A DNA stretch of 64,000 bases from Lachnospiraceae bacterium UBA935 (GCA_002293525.1 DBDJ01000024.1:1-64000); one strand, 5' to 3'. Shown: positions 45,618 to 55,261, numbered from the stretch's first letter. Translations and numbers: made by a program. Notes: a model not told the origin generated them from the sequence alone.

Positions 45618-46952
45618 TCAGACAATGCCTTGCGCCGTCATGGCATCGGCTACCTTCAAAAAGCCGGCGATGTTGGCACCGGCCACATAATTGCCGGCCA
45701 TGCCGTATTCTTTTGCCGCCTGGTCAAGGCTGCGGAAAATATTGATCATGATATTCTTAAGCTGGCTGTCCACTTCTTCGAAGCTCCAGCTCAGTCTTTC
45801 GCTGTTCTGGCTCATCTCCAGTGCGGAAGTGGCAACACCGCCGGCATTGGCCGCTTTCCCGGGTGCAAACAGGACTTTACTGGCTTGAAGATATTCGGTG
45901 GCATCCATGGTGGTCGGCATATTGGCGCCTTCGGCGACGGCAATGCAGCCGTTGGCGACCAGAAGCTTGGCATCTTCGAGAAGAAGCTCGTTCTGGGTCG
46001 CGCAAGGCAGGGCGATATCGCATTTTACGCTCCATACTCCCCGGCCTTCATGATAATGTGCGCTGGAACGCTTGGCCGCGTACTCGGTAAGCCGGGCCCG
46101 CTTAACTTCTTTTATTTCTTTCAAAAGTTCCAGGTCGATTCCTTCGGGATCATAAATCCAGCCAGTGGAATCGGAGGCCGTTACTACCTTGGCTCCCAGC
46201 TCCTGGGCTTTCTGGGCGGCATAGATCGCTACGTTGCCGGAACCGGAAACCACTACGGTCTTTCCGGCGATGTCGTGGCCGTTGGCTTTCAGCATCTCCT
46301 CAGTCAGGTATAGCAGGCCGAAGCCGGTCGCCTCTTTCCTGGCTAAGGAACCGCCATAAGACAGGCCCTTACCGGTCAGGACGCCTTCGTAAACGCCGCG
46401 GATTCTCTTGTATTGCCCGAACATATAACCGATTTCTCTGGCTCCGGTGCCGATGTCACCGGCCGGAACATCGGTATCCGCTCCGATATATTTGCACAGT
46501 TCCGTCATAAAGCTCTGGCAGAATGCCATGACTTCACGGTCCGACCGTCCCTTGGGATCAAAGTCGGCGCCGCCCTTGCCGCCGCCGATCGGCAGCCCGG
46601 TCAGGGAATTCTTGAAGATCTGCTCAAAGCCTAGGAATTTGATGATGCCTAAGTTAACGCTGGGATGCAGCCTGAGACCGCCCTTGTAAGGCCCGATGGC
46701 GCCGTTGAACTGGACACGGAAGGCATTATTTACATGTACTTGCCCTTGATCATCCACCCATGGGACTCGGAACAGCAGCTGACGTTCCGGGGTGACGATT
46801 CGTTCTAACAAAGCATCTTTCCGGTACTTTTCTTCGTTGGCATCAATCACTGGGCGCAAAGATTCCAAAACCTCTTTGACTGCCTGATGGAACTCCGGCT
46901 GCGCGGGATTTTTTTCAACCACCATGCTGTACACTTCATCTACATATGACAT
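45618..46952 (-). CDS. gdhA: NADP-specific glutamate dehydrogenase
   Basis: Interconverts 2-oxoglutarate plus ammonia and glutamate. PIGGGKGGADFDPKGRSD contains the catalytic Lys, DVPAGDIGTGAREIGYM the substrate Asp, and VVSGSGNVAIYAAQKA the nucleotide-binding loop. About 444 residues, hexameric bacterial type. ATG 46952 follows GAGGAGGAAG at good spacing. Confidence 0.95.
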   Translation of the reverse strand: MSYVDEVYSMVVEKNPAQPEFHQAVKEVLESLRPVIDANEEKYRKDALLERIVTPERQLLFRVPWVDDQGQVHVNNAFRVQFNGAIGPYKGGLRLHPSVNLGIIKFLGFEQIFKNSLTGLPIGGGKGGADFDPKGRSDREVMAFCQSFMTELCKYIGADTDVPAGDIGTGAREIGYMFGQYKRIRGVYEGVLTGKGLSYGGSLARKEATGFGLLYLTEEMLKANGHDIAGKTVVVSGSGNVAIYAAQKAQELGAKVVTASDSTGWIYDPEGIDLELLKEIKEVKRARLTEYAAKRSSAHYHEGRGVWSVKCDIALPCATQNELLLEDAKLLVANGCIAVAEGANMPTTMDATEYLQASKVLFAPGKAANAGGVATSALEMSQNSERLSWSFEEVDSQLKNIMINIFRSLDQAAKEYGMAGNYVAGANIAGFLKVADAMTAQGIV

Positions 46953-47078
46953 TTTTCTTCCTCCTCGTATCATCAGATTACACCGGTTGCGGTGCTGGTC
47001 AATAAATCAATATTTATTATATAACGATGAAATGAAAATCACAATATTTTTTTATGCCTTTGTACGCCTTTTGCATGT

Positions 47079-47100
47079 GGGGCTCAGGAGCCGGAGGGCT
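47079..47100. repeat. G-rich dispersed motif, copy 2
   Basis: GGGGCTCAGGAGCC then GGAGGGCT, 19 of 22 bases identical to 2356-2377. It lies in the 200-bp gap between gdhA and the metal ATPase, which otherwise shows nothing clear. Confidence 0.5.
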
Positions 47101-47152
47101 GGGCAGCTACCACAAACAATCTGCCTGACATACTGCATTTTTCGTTTTCTAA

Positions 47153-49018
47153 TCATAAATATTTTCTATCGTACAACAATACAGCATTAAACACCACCAG
47201 AACAGACCCGCAGTTGTGAACCAATGCGCCGGAAATCGGCCCCAAAACACCGAGGACAGACAGGATAATCGCCACGAAATTGATAGCTATTGAAATGGAA
47301 ATGTTCATCTTGATCAGCTTGACCGTTGCGTTGGAGAGCCGCTTCAAATACGGGATTTTCGTAATATCGTCACCCATAAGCGCAATGTCGGCAGCTTCTA
47401 TCGCTATATCACTTCCCATGCTGCCCATAGCGACGCCCACGCTGGCAGTTTTTAAGGCGGGGGCGTCGTTCACGCCGTCTCCGATCATGCAGACAGTATG
47501 TCTGGCGTTCTGCATGGCGTTTATCTGCTCAACCTTGTTCTCCGGCAGCAATTCTGAGTAGACGTTCGTTATGCCGACTTGCCCTGCGAAATAATCGGCG
47601 GTCTGTGGGTAGTCGCCTGTCAGCAGCACCGCTTCTGTTCCTGTTTTCCGTAATTCTTCGATCATGGTTTTGGCAGCAGCCCGTAACGTGTCAGTCAGAG
47701 CGGCAATCCCGATGAATTTGTTTTCACGGGCAACAAGGATTGTAGCTTTTCCCTGTTTACGCAACTGCTCAAGAGAGTTTTGTTCCGTTCCGTTAAGCGC
47801 TATGCGATGTTCCGAAAGAAACGCGATATTCCCACACAAAAGGCGTTTGCCATCTATGCTTACACTAATGCCCTTGCCGGGTATCATGCGGAAGTCTTCA
47901 GCTTCTGATATGACAGCATTTTGTTCTTTCGCGTATGCTACAATCGCTTTCCCGAGCGGATGTTCCGAACGTGCCTCTGCCGAAGCTATCATCCTTAAAA
48001 ACTCTGGGGCAGACATAGTACCGTCAAAGGCAATCAGGTCGCTTACCGCTAAATTGCCGTGTGTCAATGTTCCTGTTTTGTCAAACGCGACCATGTCGAC
48101 CTTTCCCATGTTTTCAAGGGCTTCTCCCGACTTTATAATAACGCCGTGCTTTGCTGCCTGTGCGATGGCCGCCATGATGGACGTCGGCGTGGCGAGGGCG
48201 AGCGCACAGGGACAGAAAACTACAAGTACTGTGACCGACCTAGTAATATCCTGTGTTACCAAATATGTAATAACCGCGATGGCAAGGGCAATCAGCACAA
48301 GCCATGACGCACCCTTATCGACAATCCGTTGCATGGGCGCTTTATTGTTTTCGGCCTCTTGAACGAGCCGTATCAGCTTTTGCAAAGAAGAATCTTCTCC
48401 GACTTGTGTTGCCTGTATGTCGATAGCGCCGAAACGGTTTATTGTTCCGCAAAATACCCCGTCACCAGCCGCCTTGTCAACTGGGAGCGATTCGCCTGTA
48501 ATGATGGATTGGTCAATAGAGGTATTCCCCACAACAACCTCACCGTCAACGGGAACTGCTTCACCGGGAAGGATGCGCAAAACATCACCTTTTTGTATCT
48601 GCTCTGCCGGAATCATTTCCTCCTTGCCGTCGGCAATGCGCCGTCCCGTATCGGGCGTAAGGCTGATTAGCTGCTTAATGCCTTTCTTTGCCCGTTCCAC
48701 CGTTCTGTCCTCCAGTATCGCACCTATCGCCATGATGAACGCAACTTCCCCTGCGGCGAACATTTCGCCTATAACAATGGATGCCGTCATGGCTATGGTA
48801 ATCAAGAGGGCAGAAGATATTTTATTCATTCCTTCATTGTAAAAAATATGACATATGGCAAGGTGCAAAAGCGGATAACCGCAAATTACAATCGTCACCC
48901 AAGCCGGGTCAACCGCGACTGCCGTTCTTGTCATCATGAGGACAAGGCTTGCTACTAAAAACAAACCTCCGACACTGGTTGCTTTCAGCCCGGATAATAA
49001 TTCAAATGCACGCTTCAT
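47153..49018 (-). CDS. P1B-type heavy-metal translocating ATPase
   Basis: Membrane metal exporter. Actuator motif TGESLPVDKA, metal-site motif FCPCALALATP in the sixth span, phosphorylation motif DKTGTLTHG, HPLGKAI, and GDGVNDAPAL. 621 residues with no N-terminal HMA metal-binding domain. The HNCGSVLVVFNA segment near the end fits the Zn/Cd/Co-type group better than copper exporters, but the metal is not certain. It follows a CsoR-family regulator and a methyltransferase in one operon, which makes metal-induced expression likely. Confidence 0.9.
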   Translation of the reverse strand: MKRAFELLSGLKATSVGGLFLVASLVLMMTRTAVAVDPAWVTIVICGYPLLHLAICHIFYNEGMNKISSALLITIAMTASIVIGEMFAAGEVAFIMAIGAILEDRTVERAKKGIKQLISLTPDTGRRIADGKEEMIPAEQIQKGDVLRILPGEAVPVDGEVVVGNTSIDQSIITGESLPVDKAAGDGVFCGTINRFGAIDIQATQVGEDSSLQKLIRLVQEAENNKAPMQRIVDKGASWLVLIALAIAVITYLVTQDITRSVTVLVVFCPCALALATPTSIMAAIAQAAKHGVIIKSGEALENMGKVDMVAFDKTGTLTHGNLAVSDLIAFDGTMSAPEFLRMIASAEARSEHPLGKAIVAYAKEQNAVISEAEDFRMIPGKGISVSIDGKRLLCGNIAFLSEHRIALNGTEQNSLEQLRKQGKATILVARENKFIGIAALTDTLRAAAKTMIEELRKTGTEAVLLTGDYPQTADYFAGQVGITNVYSELLPENKVEQINAMQNARHTVCMIGDGVNDAPALKTASVGVAMGSMGSDIAIEAADIALMGDDITKIPYLKRLSNATVKLIKMNISISIAINFVAIILSVLGVLGPISGALVHNCGSVLVVFNAVLLYDRKYL

Positions 49019-49030
49019 ACAGTCCTCCCG

Positions 49031-49636
49031 TTATTTATCCATTTTTCGTTGTAGCTTAACTACCTGTGCATATCCATGAGTAGCGGTCCCAATGCCAACA
49101 AAGCCGTACTTAACAAAATGTGATTCAATATCCTGCAAAGTGAAAAATGCGGCTTCAATACGAATGCGCTTAAAGAAGCCGTTTAAAATTTTTCGGACAG
49201 GCCACGGAAATCGAGGGTCGGCAATATACAAAAGGCCGCCCGCTTTAGTTATTCGCGCCGCTTCTCTCGCAAAGCCATCCCGGTTACTGAAATGATGGAA
49301 CGCCATGCAGCTTATTAAGCAGTCAAAGGCTTGGTTTTCAAATGGTAGATTGTCACAGGAGGCAAGCGTAAAACTCATCTGCGGGCATTTCTCCCGCGCC
49401 TCCGAAATCATCTCTTCTGATAAGTCAGTTCCGTACCCATCCAAATCGGTCTTGCCCGCAAGCTTTTTGAGCATCGTTCCCGTTCCGCACCCAACGTCAA
49501 GTACCTTAGCACCGGGTTCAATTTCCACTACACAGAGCAGCAGATTATAAAACCGCTTTGACGCTCTGCCCATTGTACCATCGTCATAAGAGGCGGCAAA
49601 TCTTGAAAAATCAAATTCTTTTGTTTGGTTTTTCAT
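49031..49636 (-). CDS. Class I SAM-dependent methyltransferase
   Basis: 201-residue Rossmann methyltransferase: motif I VLDVGCGTGTML, then GTDLSEEMI, DNLPFENQAFD and GGLLYIADPR. Ubiquinone/UbiE-like small-molecule type by layout. Substrate unknown. It lies between the CsoR-type regulator (11 bp upstream) and the metal ATPase (12 bp downstream), so a role in metal or metalloid handling is possible, but no ArsM-type cysteine set is visible. Confidence 0.85.
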   Translation of the reverse strand: MKNQTKEFDFSRFAASYDDGTMGRASKRFYNLLLCVVEIEPGAKVLDVGCGTGTMLKKLAGKTDLDGYGTDLSEEMISEAREKCPQMSFTLASCDNLPFENQAFDCLISCMAFHHFSNRDGFAREAARITKAGGLLYIADPRFPWPVRKILNGFFKRIRIEAAFFTLQDIESHFVKYGFVGIGTATHGYAQVVKLQRKMDK

Positions 49637-49647
49637 TATGGTACCTC

Positions 49648-49923
49648 CTAAACAATCCGCGAAAACTGCTCAATTGCGGACGTTAGCTTTTTCACTGTTT
49701 CCTCTTCCTTGCCTTCACGAATACCGTCAAGTACGCAATGATGCAGATGCCCCTCCAAAACCACTTGCCCGGTTTTGTGCAAAGCGGCTTTCGCTGAGCC
49801 AATCTGAATCAGAATATCCTCACAGCTTTTATCCTCCTCAATCATTTTGATAATACCGCGTATTTGACCTTCAATCTTTCTGAGACGCTTGGTTACGGCA
49901 TCAACGTCCATACACTGCTTCAT
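49648..49923 (-). CDS. CsoR/RcnR-family metal-sensing repressor
   Basis: 91-residue all-helical repressor: RLRKIEGQIRGIIKMIEEDKSCEDI with the first ligand Cys, then GHLHHCV carrying His and Cys, the Cys-His-Cys set of CsoR-type sensors. The ATG at 49923 follows GGAGG; the frame extends to 50040 but that part is promoter DNA. First gene of the three-gene metal cassette and presumably its autorepressor, released by the metal ion. Confidence 0.9.
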   Translation of the reverse strand: MKQCMDVDAVTKRLRKIEGQIRGIIKMIEEDKSCEDILIQIGSAKAALHKTGQVVLEGHLHHCVLDGIREGKEEETVKKLTSAIEQFSRIV

Positions 49924-49983
49924 TGTACAACCTCCTTCATATTGGTAGATGGTAAATGGCTTATGGCTTATGGGCCATGCCCC

Positions 49984-50034
49984 ATACCCCATACCCCCTG
50001 CCCCTATTTTATTACTATATGAGGTGTTCGTCAA
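49984..50034 (-). promoter_or_regulatory. Promoter and predicted CsoR operator of the metal cassette
   Basis: TTGACG (50034-50029), 17 bp, TAAAAT (50011-50006). Just after the -10 box the minus strand reads ATAGGGGCAGGGGGTATG then GGG, a pair of G tracts flanked by AT as in CsoR-family operators. A repressor here would cover the transcription start. Confidence 0.65.
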
Positions 50035-50046
50035 TCTCAAAAAAAA

Positions 50047-50070
50047 TACGACGGTATTTCAGCCGCCGTA
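50047..50070 (-). terminator. Rho-independent terminator after the 143-residue protein gene
   Basis: Stem TACGGCGG / CCGTCGTA (one G-U pair) with an 8-base loop, followed on the minus strand by eight T. It separates the upstream gene from the metal cassette promoter. Confidence 0.82.
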
Positions 50071-50095
50071 AATCTTTTAATCTGGAACATTTTCA

Positions 50096-50527
50096 TTATA
50101 AGTATTTTTTTAACTGCCTAATGTTTGCTTCTTCAAAATCCATGAGTTCTTTGGCCAGCTCGACATATACATTTCTGGCATTTTCATGTTTATTCACTGT
50201 TTTACACATATCCAGTACGCCTCGGTTACTTCCTTGGATGACTATTTCCGCCATATGACTGGTACTGGTATTAAAAAGCGTATTGGCTTGAATCCCTCCG
50301 ACCAGCATTTTTTCACTTATTCCTCCAGACCGGTACTCATCTGTCTTATTATCCAGAAGAGTATTGGTGGCCTTATTGTATATCTCAGAGTACTTCAGGT
50401 TCTGCTTTGAAAGCTGCATGGCAAGGTCATCATCATATACCTTATCACTTATGGTGTCCAAGGCCTTCATTGCCATTTTGGTATTTCTTTGGATACCTCT
50501 TAAAATCTCCGCATCATCTTTTCTCAT
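50096..50527 (-). CDS. Predicted all-helical protein of unknown function
   Basis: 143 residues, rich in Lys, Glu and Ala in helix-forming spacing, with no membrane segment, signal peptide or known catalytic motif. The pattern suggests a three- or four-helix bundle (helices near 5-30, 35-60, 70-110 and 115-140), loosely like DUF2383/ferritin-like proteins, but I cannot assign a family. Own terminator follows, so it is a single-gene unit. Confidence 0.65.
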   Translation of the reverse strand: MRKDDAEILRGIQRNTKMAMKALDTISDKVYDDDLAMQLSKQNLKYSEIYNKATNTLLDNKTDEYRSGGISEKMLVGGIQANTLFNTSTSHMAEIVIQGSNRGVLDMCKTVNKHENARNVYVELAKELMDFEEANIRQLKKYL

Positions 50528-50681
50528 GCCGTTTCTGCCTCCCTATGGCTTATATCTATAAGAACATTCCCAAAATATAGAACAAACCTTATAAAACTAA
50601 CAAGGATAAGATACTGTATCGGTATCCTATCCTATCATCACAATGATTTCCTAATACAATTATTTCCTAAACAAAGGAATC

Positions 50682-51665
50682 TTATACCTCAAAAGGATAT
50701 TTTAACCCCCACTGCTTCCTGATTTCATCCATCATGTGCATAATCCGCAGGATTTCATCATGCGGCATCTCCTCACATTCGATCCGGCCCGCCGCCAGTG
50801 CCCTGATGCACGCTTCCACTTCATATTCATAACCGGTTATCTGACCCGGTCTTTCATAACGGTCCGTCAGCTGCTGCTCCCTGCCATAGACCGACAGGCT
50901 TTCATAATTAACGATGTTTTCGACTACCAGATAACCCTGAGTGCCGTAGATGATCCCTTGGCGGTCGCTACTGCCAATTATGGAACTGTTAAGCACAGCT
51001 GTCTTGCCATCTTTGAAGGTGAGGATAATGCCGTTTTGTTCATCCACTCCCGTATCAGTAAAAACACAGTCGGAAGTAATCTTTGCAACCGCTGTTCCAA
51101 ACATCATTGCCGCAAAATTAAGGACATATACCCCCAGGTCCAATAAGGCTCCGCCTGCCAAAGCCGGCTCCTTCACCCTGGGTACATGACTGATTACATA
51201 GCCCAGGTTAGCCGTCAGCATCGTCGGTTCACCGATCACGCCGCTGTCCAGTACTTCCCGCACCGTATCCCGCATCGGCATATATCTGGTCCATATCGCT
51301 TCCGCTAGCAGGATGTTCTTTTTTCTGGCTAATGCCACCAGTTCTTCCGCCTGAGCCAGATTGGCTGTAAAGGCTTTCTCGCACAGCACCGCTTTCCCAT
51401 TCTCCAGACAGAGCCTGACATGCTCATAATGCTCCGAATGCGGCGTGGCCACATAAATCAGGTCAATGTCCTCATCCCGTACCAGCTCCTCATAAGAACC
51501 ATATGAGTTCAGAACACCGTATTTTTCCGCAAACTGTCCCGCTTTCTTTAAATCACGGGAACCGACCGCGTATAAACGGGCCGAATCCATCTTACCGACC
51601 GCTACCGCCATCGTCCCGGCAATATTGCCGGCCCCCAGTATCCCCAAATTGATAATCTTACTCAT
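50682..51665 (-). CDS. Gfo/Idh/MocA-family NAD(P)-dependent oxidoreductase
   Basis: 327 residues. N-terminal Rossmann domain with GILGAGNIAGTMA, YVATPHSEHYEH and the EKAFTAN segment bearing the catalytic-type Lys. The C-terminal alpha/beta domain has GGALLDLGVYVLNF. These enzymes oxidise or reduce sugars, cyclitols or dihydrodiols; the substrate is not evident. No operon partner close by. Confidence 0.9.
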   Translation of the reverse strand: MSKIINLGILGAGNIAGTMAVAVGKMDSARLYAVGSRDLKKAGQFAEKYGVLNSYGSYEELVRDEDIDLIYVATPHSEHYEHVRLCLENGKAVLCEKAFTANLAQAEELVALARKKNILLAEAIWTRYMPMRDTVREVLDSGVIGEPTMLTANLGYVISHVPRVKEPALAGGALLDLGVYVLNFAAMMFGTAVAKITSDCVFTDTGVDEQNGIILTFKDGKTAVLNSSIIGSSDRQGIIYGTQGYLVVENIVNYESLSVYGREQQLTDRYERPGQITGYEYEVEACIRALAAGRIECEEMPHDEILRIMHMMDEIRKQWGLKYPFEV

Positions 51666-51856
51666 AAACTACTCCTGCCACACATGCCACAGCGTTGCTG
51701 TTATTACCGTTCAGACCCTAGCCGAAGTGCATCAAACCACTGCTCCACAGAGACTTTATATACAAATTGTAAAAACCCCAATTCGTTATAAAGAACCCAA
51801 CGATACCAAGAAGAACGCAGTTTCCACTGTAAATCCGTGCGCATCCCGCAGAGCGT

Positions 51857-51928
51857 CTAAGGAAATACTGATGCATCAGTGTTTCCTTAGAACATCTTAG
51901 GCGGCATATTTTGCCGCCTTAGATGTTC
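51857..51928 (-). terminator. Double hairpin downstream of the SH3b protein gene
   Basis: The first stem (51912-51928 with 51890-51906) is 17 bp with one mismatch and a 5-base loop. It is followed directly by a second inverted repeat (51857-51890) centred on GATGCATC. The second contains a 20-bp sequence also found at 56226-56245. No strong T tract follows, so processing or mRNA stabilisation is an alternative role. Confidence 0.65.
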
Positions 51929-51937
51929 TTCATATTT

Positions 51938-53350
51938 TTATTCGACATATTCTGTTTTAACATATCCCACCTGGCCGTTATATGTGATCTTTGTCCAGCC
52001 GTTGCTCATCTCCTCGACCAGATCCAGCTCTTCGCCGGCATAGACCGTTGCCAGGATATCTCCGTCCGTGTTAGGCTTGCTTCTTATCCGGATGCTTTCT
52101 TTTACGGTTACTGTCCCTCTCGTCTCGACATCGGAAGCTGATTCAGCAAGTGCGTTATCGTCAGTGTCCGCCTCAGGGCTGTCGGTCTCATCATCCGATA
52201 CAGGTTCTTCATCGATGATCTCCAGATATTCACTCTTTATGAAAGCTTCGCCGCCTTCAAATTCCACAAGGCTCCAGCCGTTGCCGCGCTGCTCCAATAC
52301 GGTAAACTCCTGACCAAGCTCCGCTCTGCCGATCCTGTCGGCAATTTCACTGTCTGAACTACGGATGTTAACGACATCCGTGGTCCTGGCCTGTAAATCG
52401 ACTCTGACATTGAGCTGGATGTCTTCTATACCAGACGTCCCCGCCGCGCTTTCGCCTTCAGCGCCCGCAGTCGTTTCTTTTATGGTATCCGCTGTGATAT
52501 CCGGCTGTTCATTTTGGGCTAGAACAACACCGACATTCTCCTCGATCTTACCGGTCATGTAGACAATAAATTCTTCCAGTTCGGTATTGGATGCAATCAT
52601 TTCGTTATATTCCACGGTAATCTTATTGTTCAGTTCCACTACATCATCCTGCAGGGTGACGGTTTTGACATATTCATAGATCTCATCACCCAGATCTTCC
52701 TTGCTCTTACGGATGACATAATCGCCTTCTTCATCTTTCATGACATAAAAGGCCTGGAATCCCGGTATGACAGCATCGACATCCTTAAATCGGACTCTGC
52801 CGCACACATAGGTAACAAAGCTGTCTTCGGACAGTCCGGGTTTGGTATATACGTCAATGGATTCATAATAGTCAATGTATTTTGACATTTCCATAGCACG
52901 GATTTGATCCAGCTCATCAAGACCCGTGTTGATCGTTGCGGCTTTCTCAATATCACCTTCCGCCAGTGCCGTATAATAGTCAGTCATCAGATCATTGATT
53001 TCGGGATATTTATTTTCTTCTAAGGGAATGTCCGGAACGCTGATATCGTTCAGGCTGATCTGAGATACCTCAGCCTCTGAGGCGATGGCCTCCTGGATCT
53101 TTGTTTCCTCCACGAGCCGATTCTGCTCATTGGCATTCAGGGCAATCAATACTGTTACCGCAACACATATGATCAAGATCAAGGGCATTACTATTTTGGT
53201 ATGAGATAAAATCCAATCGGCAATCATCCCCGACTTGTCTTTGATCATATTACCTACTATATTCAGTTTCCCATCTTTATTGCTGTCGGAATTTCCTGGA
53301 CCAGCAGCGGGACTGCTGCCAAAATTCCCGTTGTTATAGGGATCTGCCAT
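51938..53350 (-). CDS. Membrane-anchored protein with two bacterial SH3 (SH3b) domains
   Basis: About 470 residues. A short cytoplasmic Gly/Asn-rich N-terminus, one membrane span (IVMPLILIICVAVTVLIAL, around residues 55-75), then an extracellular region. The middle part (about 115-270) has no clear match. SH3b domains lie at about 320-375 (VVNIRSSDSEIADRIG) and 410-470 (SIRIRSKPNTDGDIL), joined by an acidic linker. SH3b domains usually bind peptidoglycan. ATG 53350 is chosen because GGAGG precedes it. Probable cell-envelope protein; no enzymatic domain seen. Confidence 0.82.
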   Translation of the reverse strand: MADPYNNGNFGSSPAAGPGNSDSNKDGKLNIVGNMIKDKSGMIADWILSHTKIVMPLILIICVAVTVLIALNANEQNRLVEETKIQEAIASEAEVSQISLNDISVPDIPLEENKYPEINDLMTDYYTALAEGDIEKAATINTGLDELDQIRAMEMSKYIDYYESIDVYTKPGLSEDSFVTYVCGRVRFKDVDAVIPGFQAFYVMKDEEGDYVIRKSKEDLGDEIYEYVKTVTLQDDVVELNNKITVEYNEMIASNTELEEFIVYMTGKIEENVGVVLAQNEQPDITADTIKETTAGAEGESAAGTSGIEDIQLNVRVDLQARTTDVVNIRSSDSEIADRIGRAELGQEFTVLEQRGNGWSLVEFEGGEAFIKSEYLEIIDEEPVSDDETDSPEADTDDNALAESASDVETRGTVTVKESIRIRSKPNTDGDILATVYAGEELDLVEEMSNGWTKITYNGQVGYVKTEYVE

Positions 53351-53388
53351 TTTTACCTCCAGACTTATGGTTACAGGGTGATGCAAAA

Positions 53389-53460
53389 TGCACTCGACAG
53401 GAATCGAACCTGCATTAAAGGCGTCGGAGGCCTCCGTTCTATCCGTTAGACTACGAGTGC
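53389..53460 (-). tRNA. tRNA-Arg (anticodon CCG)
   Basis: Minus strand folds as a cloverleaf: acceptor GCACTCG/CGAGTGC with discriminator A, D arm starting GTCTAACGG, anticodon stem GAGGC/GCCTT around loop CTCCGAC, and T arm GCAGGTTCGATTCCTGT. No CCA is encoded. Anticodon CCG reads CGG. Confidence 0.93.
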
Positions 53461-53563
53461 ATATTCCATAATTGTTACAAATTTATTACATCACCCTGAT
53501 TATAATACCATAAGGCGCGAAAATTGTCCAGTGAAAAATTTATTCTTGATTTAGCATATTTTG

Positions 53564-54574
53564 CTAAAGCCGGATAATCTCGCTTTTTTTACGGTCATAA
53601 TAGTAAATGGCCGAAGCCAGGACTTCTTCTGGATCCACCTGGGTATCGTTGATTTCCGTTACCATTTTAAGCAATGCCTCCTTGTCCTGAAACCCGTCAT
53701 CAGGAATCATGATGATCTCATGAACGGAACTGGGCAGAAGATACAGGCTGGCACCGACTTGTTCCGCAAAGCGGCCAAGCTCCTGAGGATAAAGCATTGC
53801 CGCGGCACCAAAGAGCTTTTCCGGATTGCTCAGCACATACATCCGGTGGACAGTTTGCTCTTGACCGGGCTCCGGCGCTTCTTGATCCGCGAAGGCACGC
53901 GTTCCATGTTCCGCAAAGGCACGCGCTTCCTGTTCCGCGAAGACACGGTCGATACACTCAGCCGCCTCAGCGCCGGCACCCCAGTTTTCCTCGAGTTCCT
54001 GCGCATATAAGCCCTTTATCACTTCGTCCATGGTCTGGATGACGGCCGGATAGACGGTCGGCGTATTCCTCAAGGCATCCTCATAGAGAATCTCCGGTGT
54101 TACCTGCCACATATTCAGATGGGAATTGTTGATCAGGATGGTGCCGTTTTCTAGTAATTGATGGGTAATCTTGCAATAAAACACAATCGCCAGGTTCAAA
54201 AAGCGGATATGCGGGATTTCTTTGAGCAATTCTTGGTTTTTACGGTAATGAACAAGCTTAAACAATACCCTGTCCTTCATCTGCTGATAGAAACGGAAAA
54301 ACTCAAGGTCAAGTTCTGGCTGCGGTCCGCCTTCTTGATATGCAGCATTGATTTCTCCGGCGATAGCCGCTATGCTTTTGCCTTTCTGATGTTCCGGGTA
54401 AAAACTGTTAAGATAAAAAGCCGGGAAAACCGACTGCCCCTTTCCGGCAATAGTAATGCCGTCTAAAAGGATGCCGTTATTTTTTTTGACCTGGGTGGCC
54501 GTGACGGTATAGCCCTCGCCCATGATGTCCTGAACTTCTTTTTTGACGTTGTCTATGAAATTAGTATAATCCAT
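53564..54574 (-). CDS. DUF5688-like protein
   Basis: 336 residues, soluble, resembling the DUF5688 family that is frequent in Lachnospiraceae and often multicopy there. Conserved-looking blocks include YPEHQKGKSI near residue 60, ILINNSHLNMW near 150 and YVLSNPEKLFGAA near 245. An insertion near residues 210-235 repeats FAEQEARA, FAEHGTRA, FADQEA, which reflects a DNA microrepeat. Function unknown. Confidence 0.7.
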   Translation of the reverse strand: MDYTNFIDNVKKEVQDIMGEGYTVTATQVKKNNGILLDGITIAGKGQSVFPAFYLNSFYPEHQKGKSIAAIAGEINAAYQEGGPQPELDLEFFRFYQQMKDRVLFKLVHYRKNQELLKEIPHIRFLNLAIVFYCKITHQLLENGTILINNSHLNMWQVTPEILYEDALRNTPTVYPAVIQTMDEVIKGLYAQELEENWGAGAEAAECIDRVFAEQEARAFAEHGTRAFADQEAPEPGQEQTVHRMYVLSNPEKLFGAAAMLYPQELGRFAEQVGASLYLLPSSVHEIIMIPDDGFQDKEALLKMVTEINDTQVDPEEVLASAIYYYDRKKSEIIRL

Positions 54575-54651
54575 TTTATTCCTTTCTTTTTATTAGCAAT
54601 TCCTGAGAGTTGCATGCATTGAATTGAGTTGTTTGTTTCCTTTCAATTAAA

Positions 54652-54681
54652 AAGACAACAGAAGTTTCCTTCCATTGTCTT
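54652..54681 (-). terminator. Rho-independent terminator after efp
   Basis: Outer stem AAGACAA / TTGTCTT and inner GGAAG / CTTCT around GAAA, followed by TTTTT on the minus strand, 23 bp past the efp stop. Confidence 0.75.
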
Positions 54682-54703
54682 AAAAGCAAAAGATAAAAAA
54701 TGT

Positions 54704-55261
54704 CTATACCCTGGAGAGATATTCCCCTGAACGGGTATCGATCTTGATCACATCACCCTGTTCCACAAATAAGGGAACATAGACAGTGGCACCTGTTTCC
54801 ACGACCGCTGGCTTAGTTGCGCCGGTGGCAGTATCGCCCTTTAGCCCGGGTTCTGTTTCTGTGATCTGAAGCTCTACAAATAAAGGCGGCTCGATGGCGT
54901 ATACGTTGCCGTTATGGCTGCATACTTTGACCATGTCATTTTCTTTTACAAATTTGAGGGTTTCGCCCACGGAATCTTGGTTAAGACCAATCTGGTCATA
55001 GGATTCCAGATCCATAAAATAAAACAATTCGCCGTCATTATATAAGTATTGCATGTCTTTTCTATCTATACGTGCCTGCGGATAGCGTTCCGTCGGCCTG
55101 AAGGTTTTCTCGACCACGCCGCCGCTGATGATATTTTTTAATTTGGTTCTGACAAAAGCTGCTCCCTTGCCCGGTTTTACATGCTGGAACTCAATGATCT
55201 GATAGACACTGTTTTCATATTCTATCGTAAGACCGTTTCTGAAATCACCTGCGGAAATCAT
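54704..55261 (-). CDS. efp: Translation elongation factor P
   Basis: Relieves ribosome stalling at polyproline. Three beta-barrel domains in 185 residues; the tip loop HVKPGKGAAFV carries the Lys that is modified in other species. The C-terminal signature DVIKIDTRSGEYLSRV is intact. AGGAGG sits before the ATG. Follows yqeG-aroE/K-aroQ on the same strand with its own promoter. Confidence 0.95.
   Translation of the reverse strand: MISAGDFRNGLTIEYENSVYQIIEFQHVKPGKGAAFVRTKLKNIISGGVVEKTFRPTERYPQARIDRKDMQYLYNDGELFYFMDLESYDQIGLNQDSVGETLKFVKENDMVKVCSHNGNVYAIEPPLFVELQITETEPGLKGDTATGATKPAVVETGATVYVPLFVEQGDVIKIDTRSGEYLSRV

Noticed and set aside
51625..51900. 91-residue plus-strand reading frame between the oxidoreductase and SH3b genes
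   Set aside because: It begins inside the opposite-strand oxidoreductase gene and runs through hairpin sequence; no coding signs.
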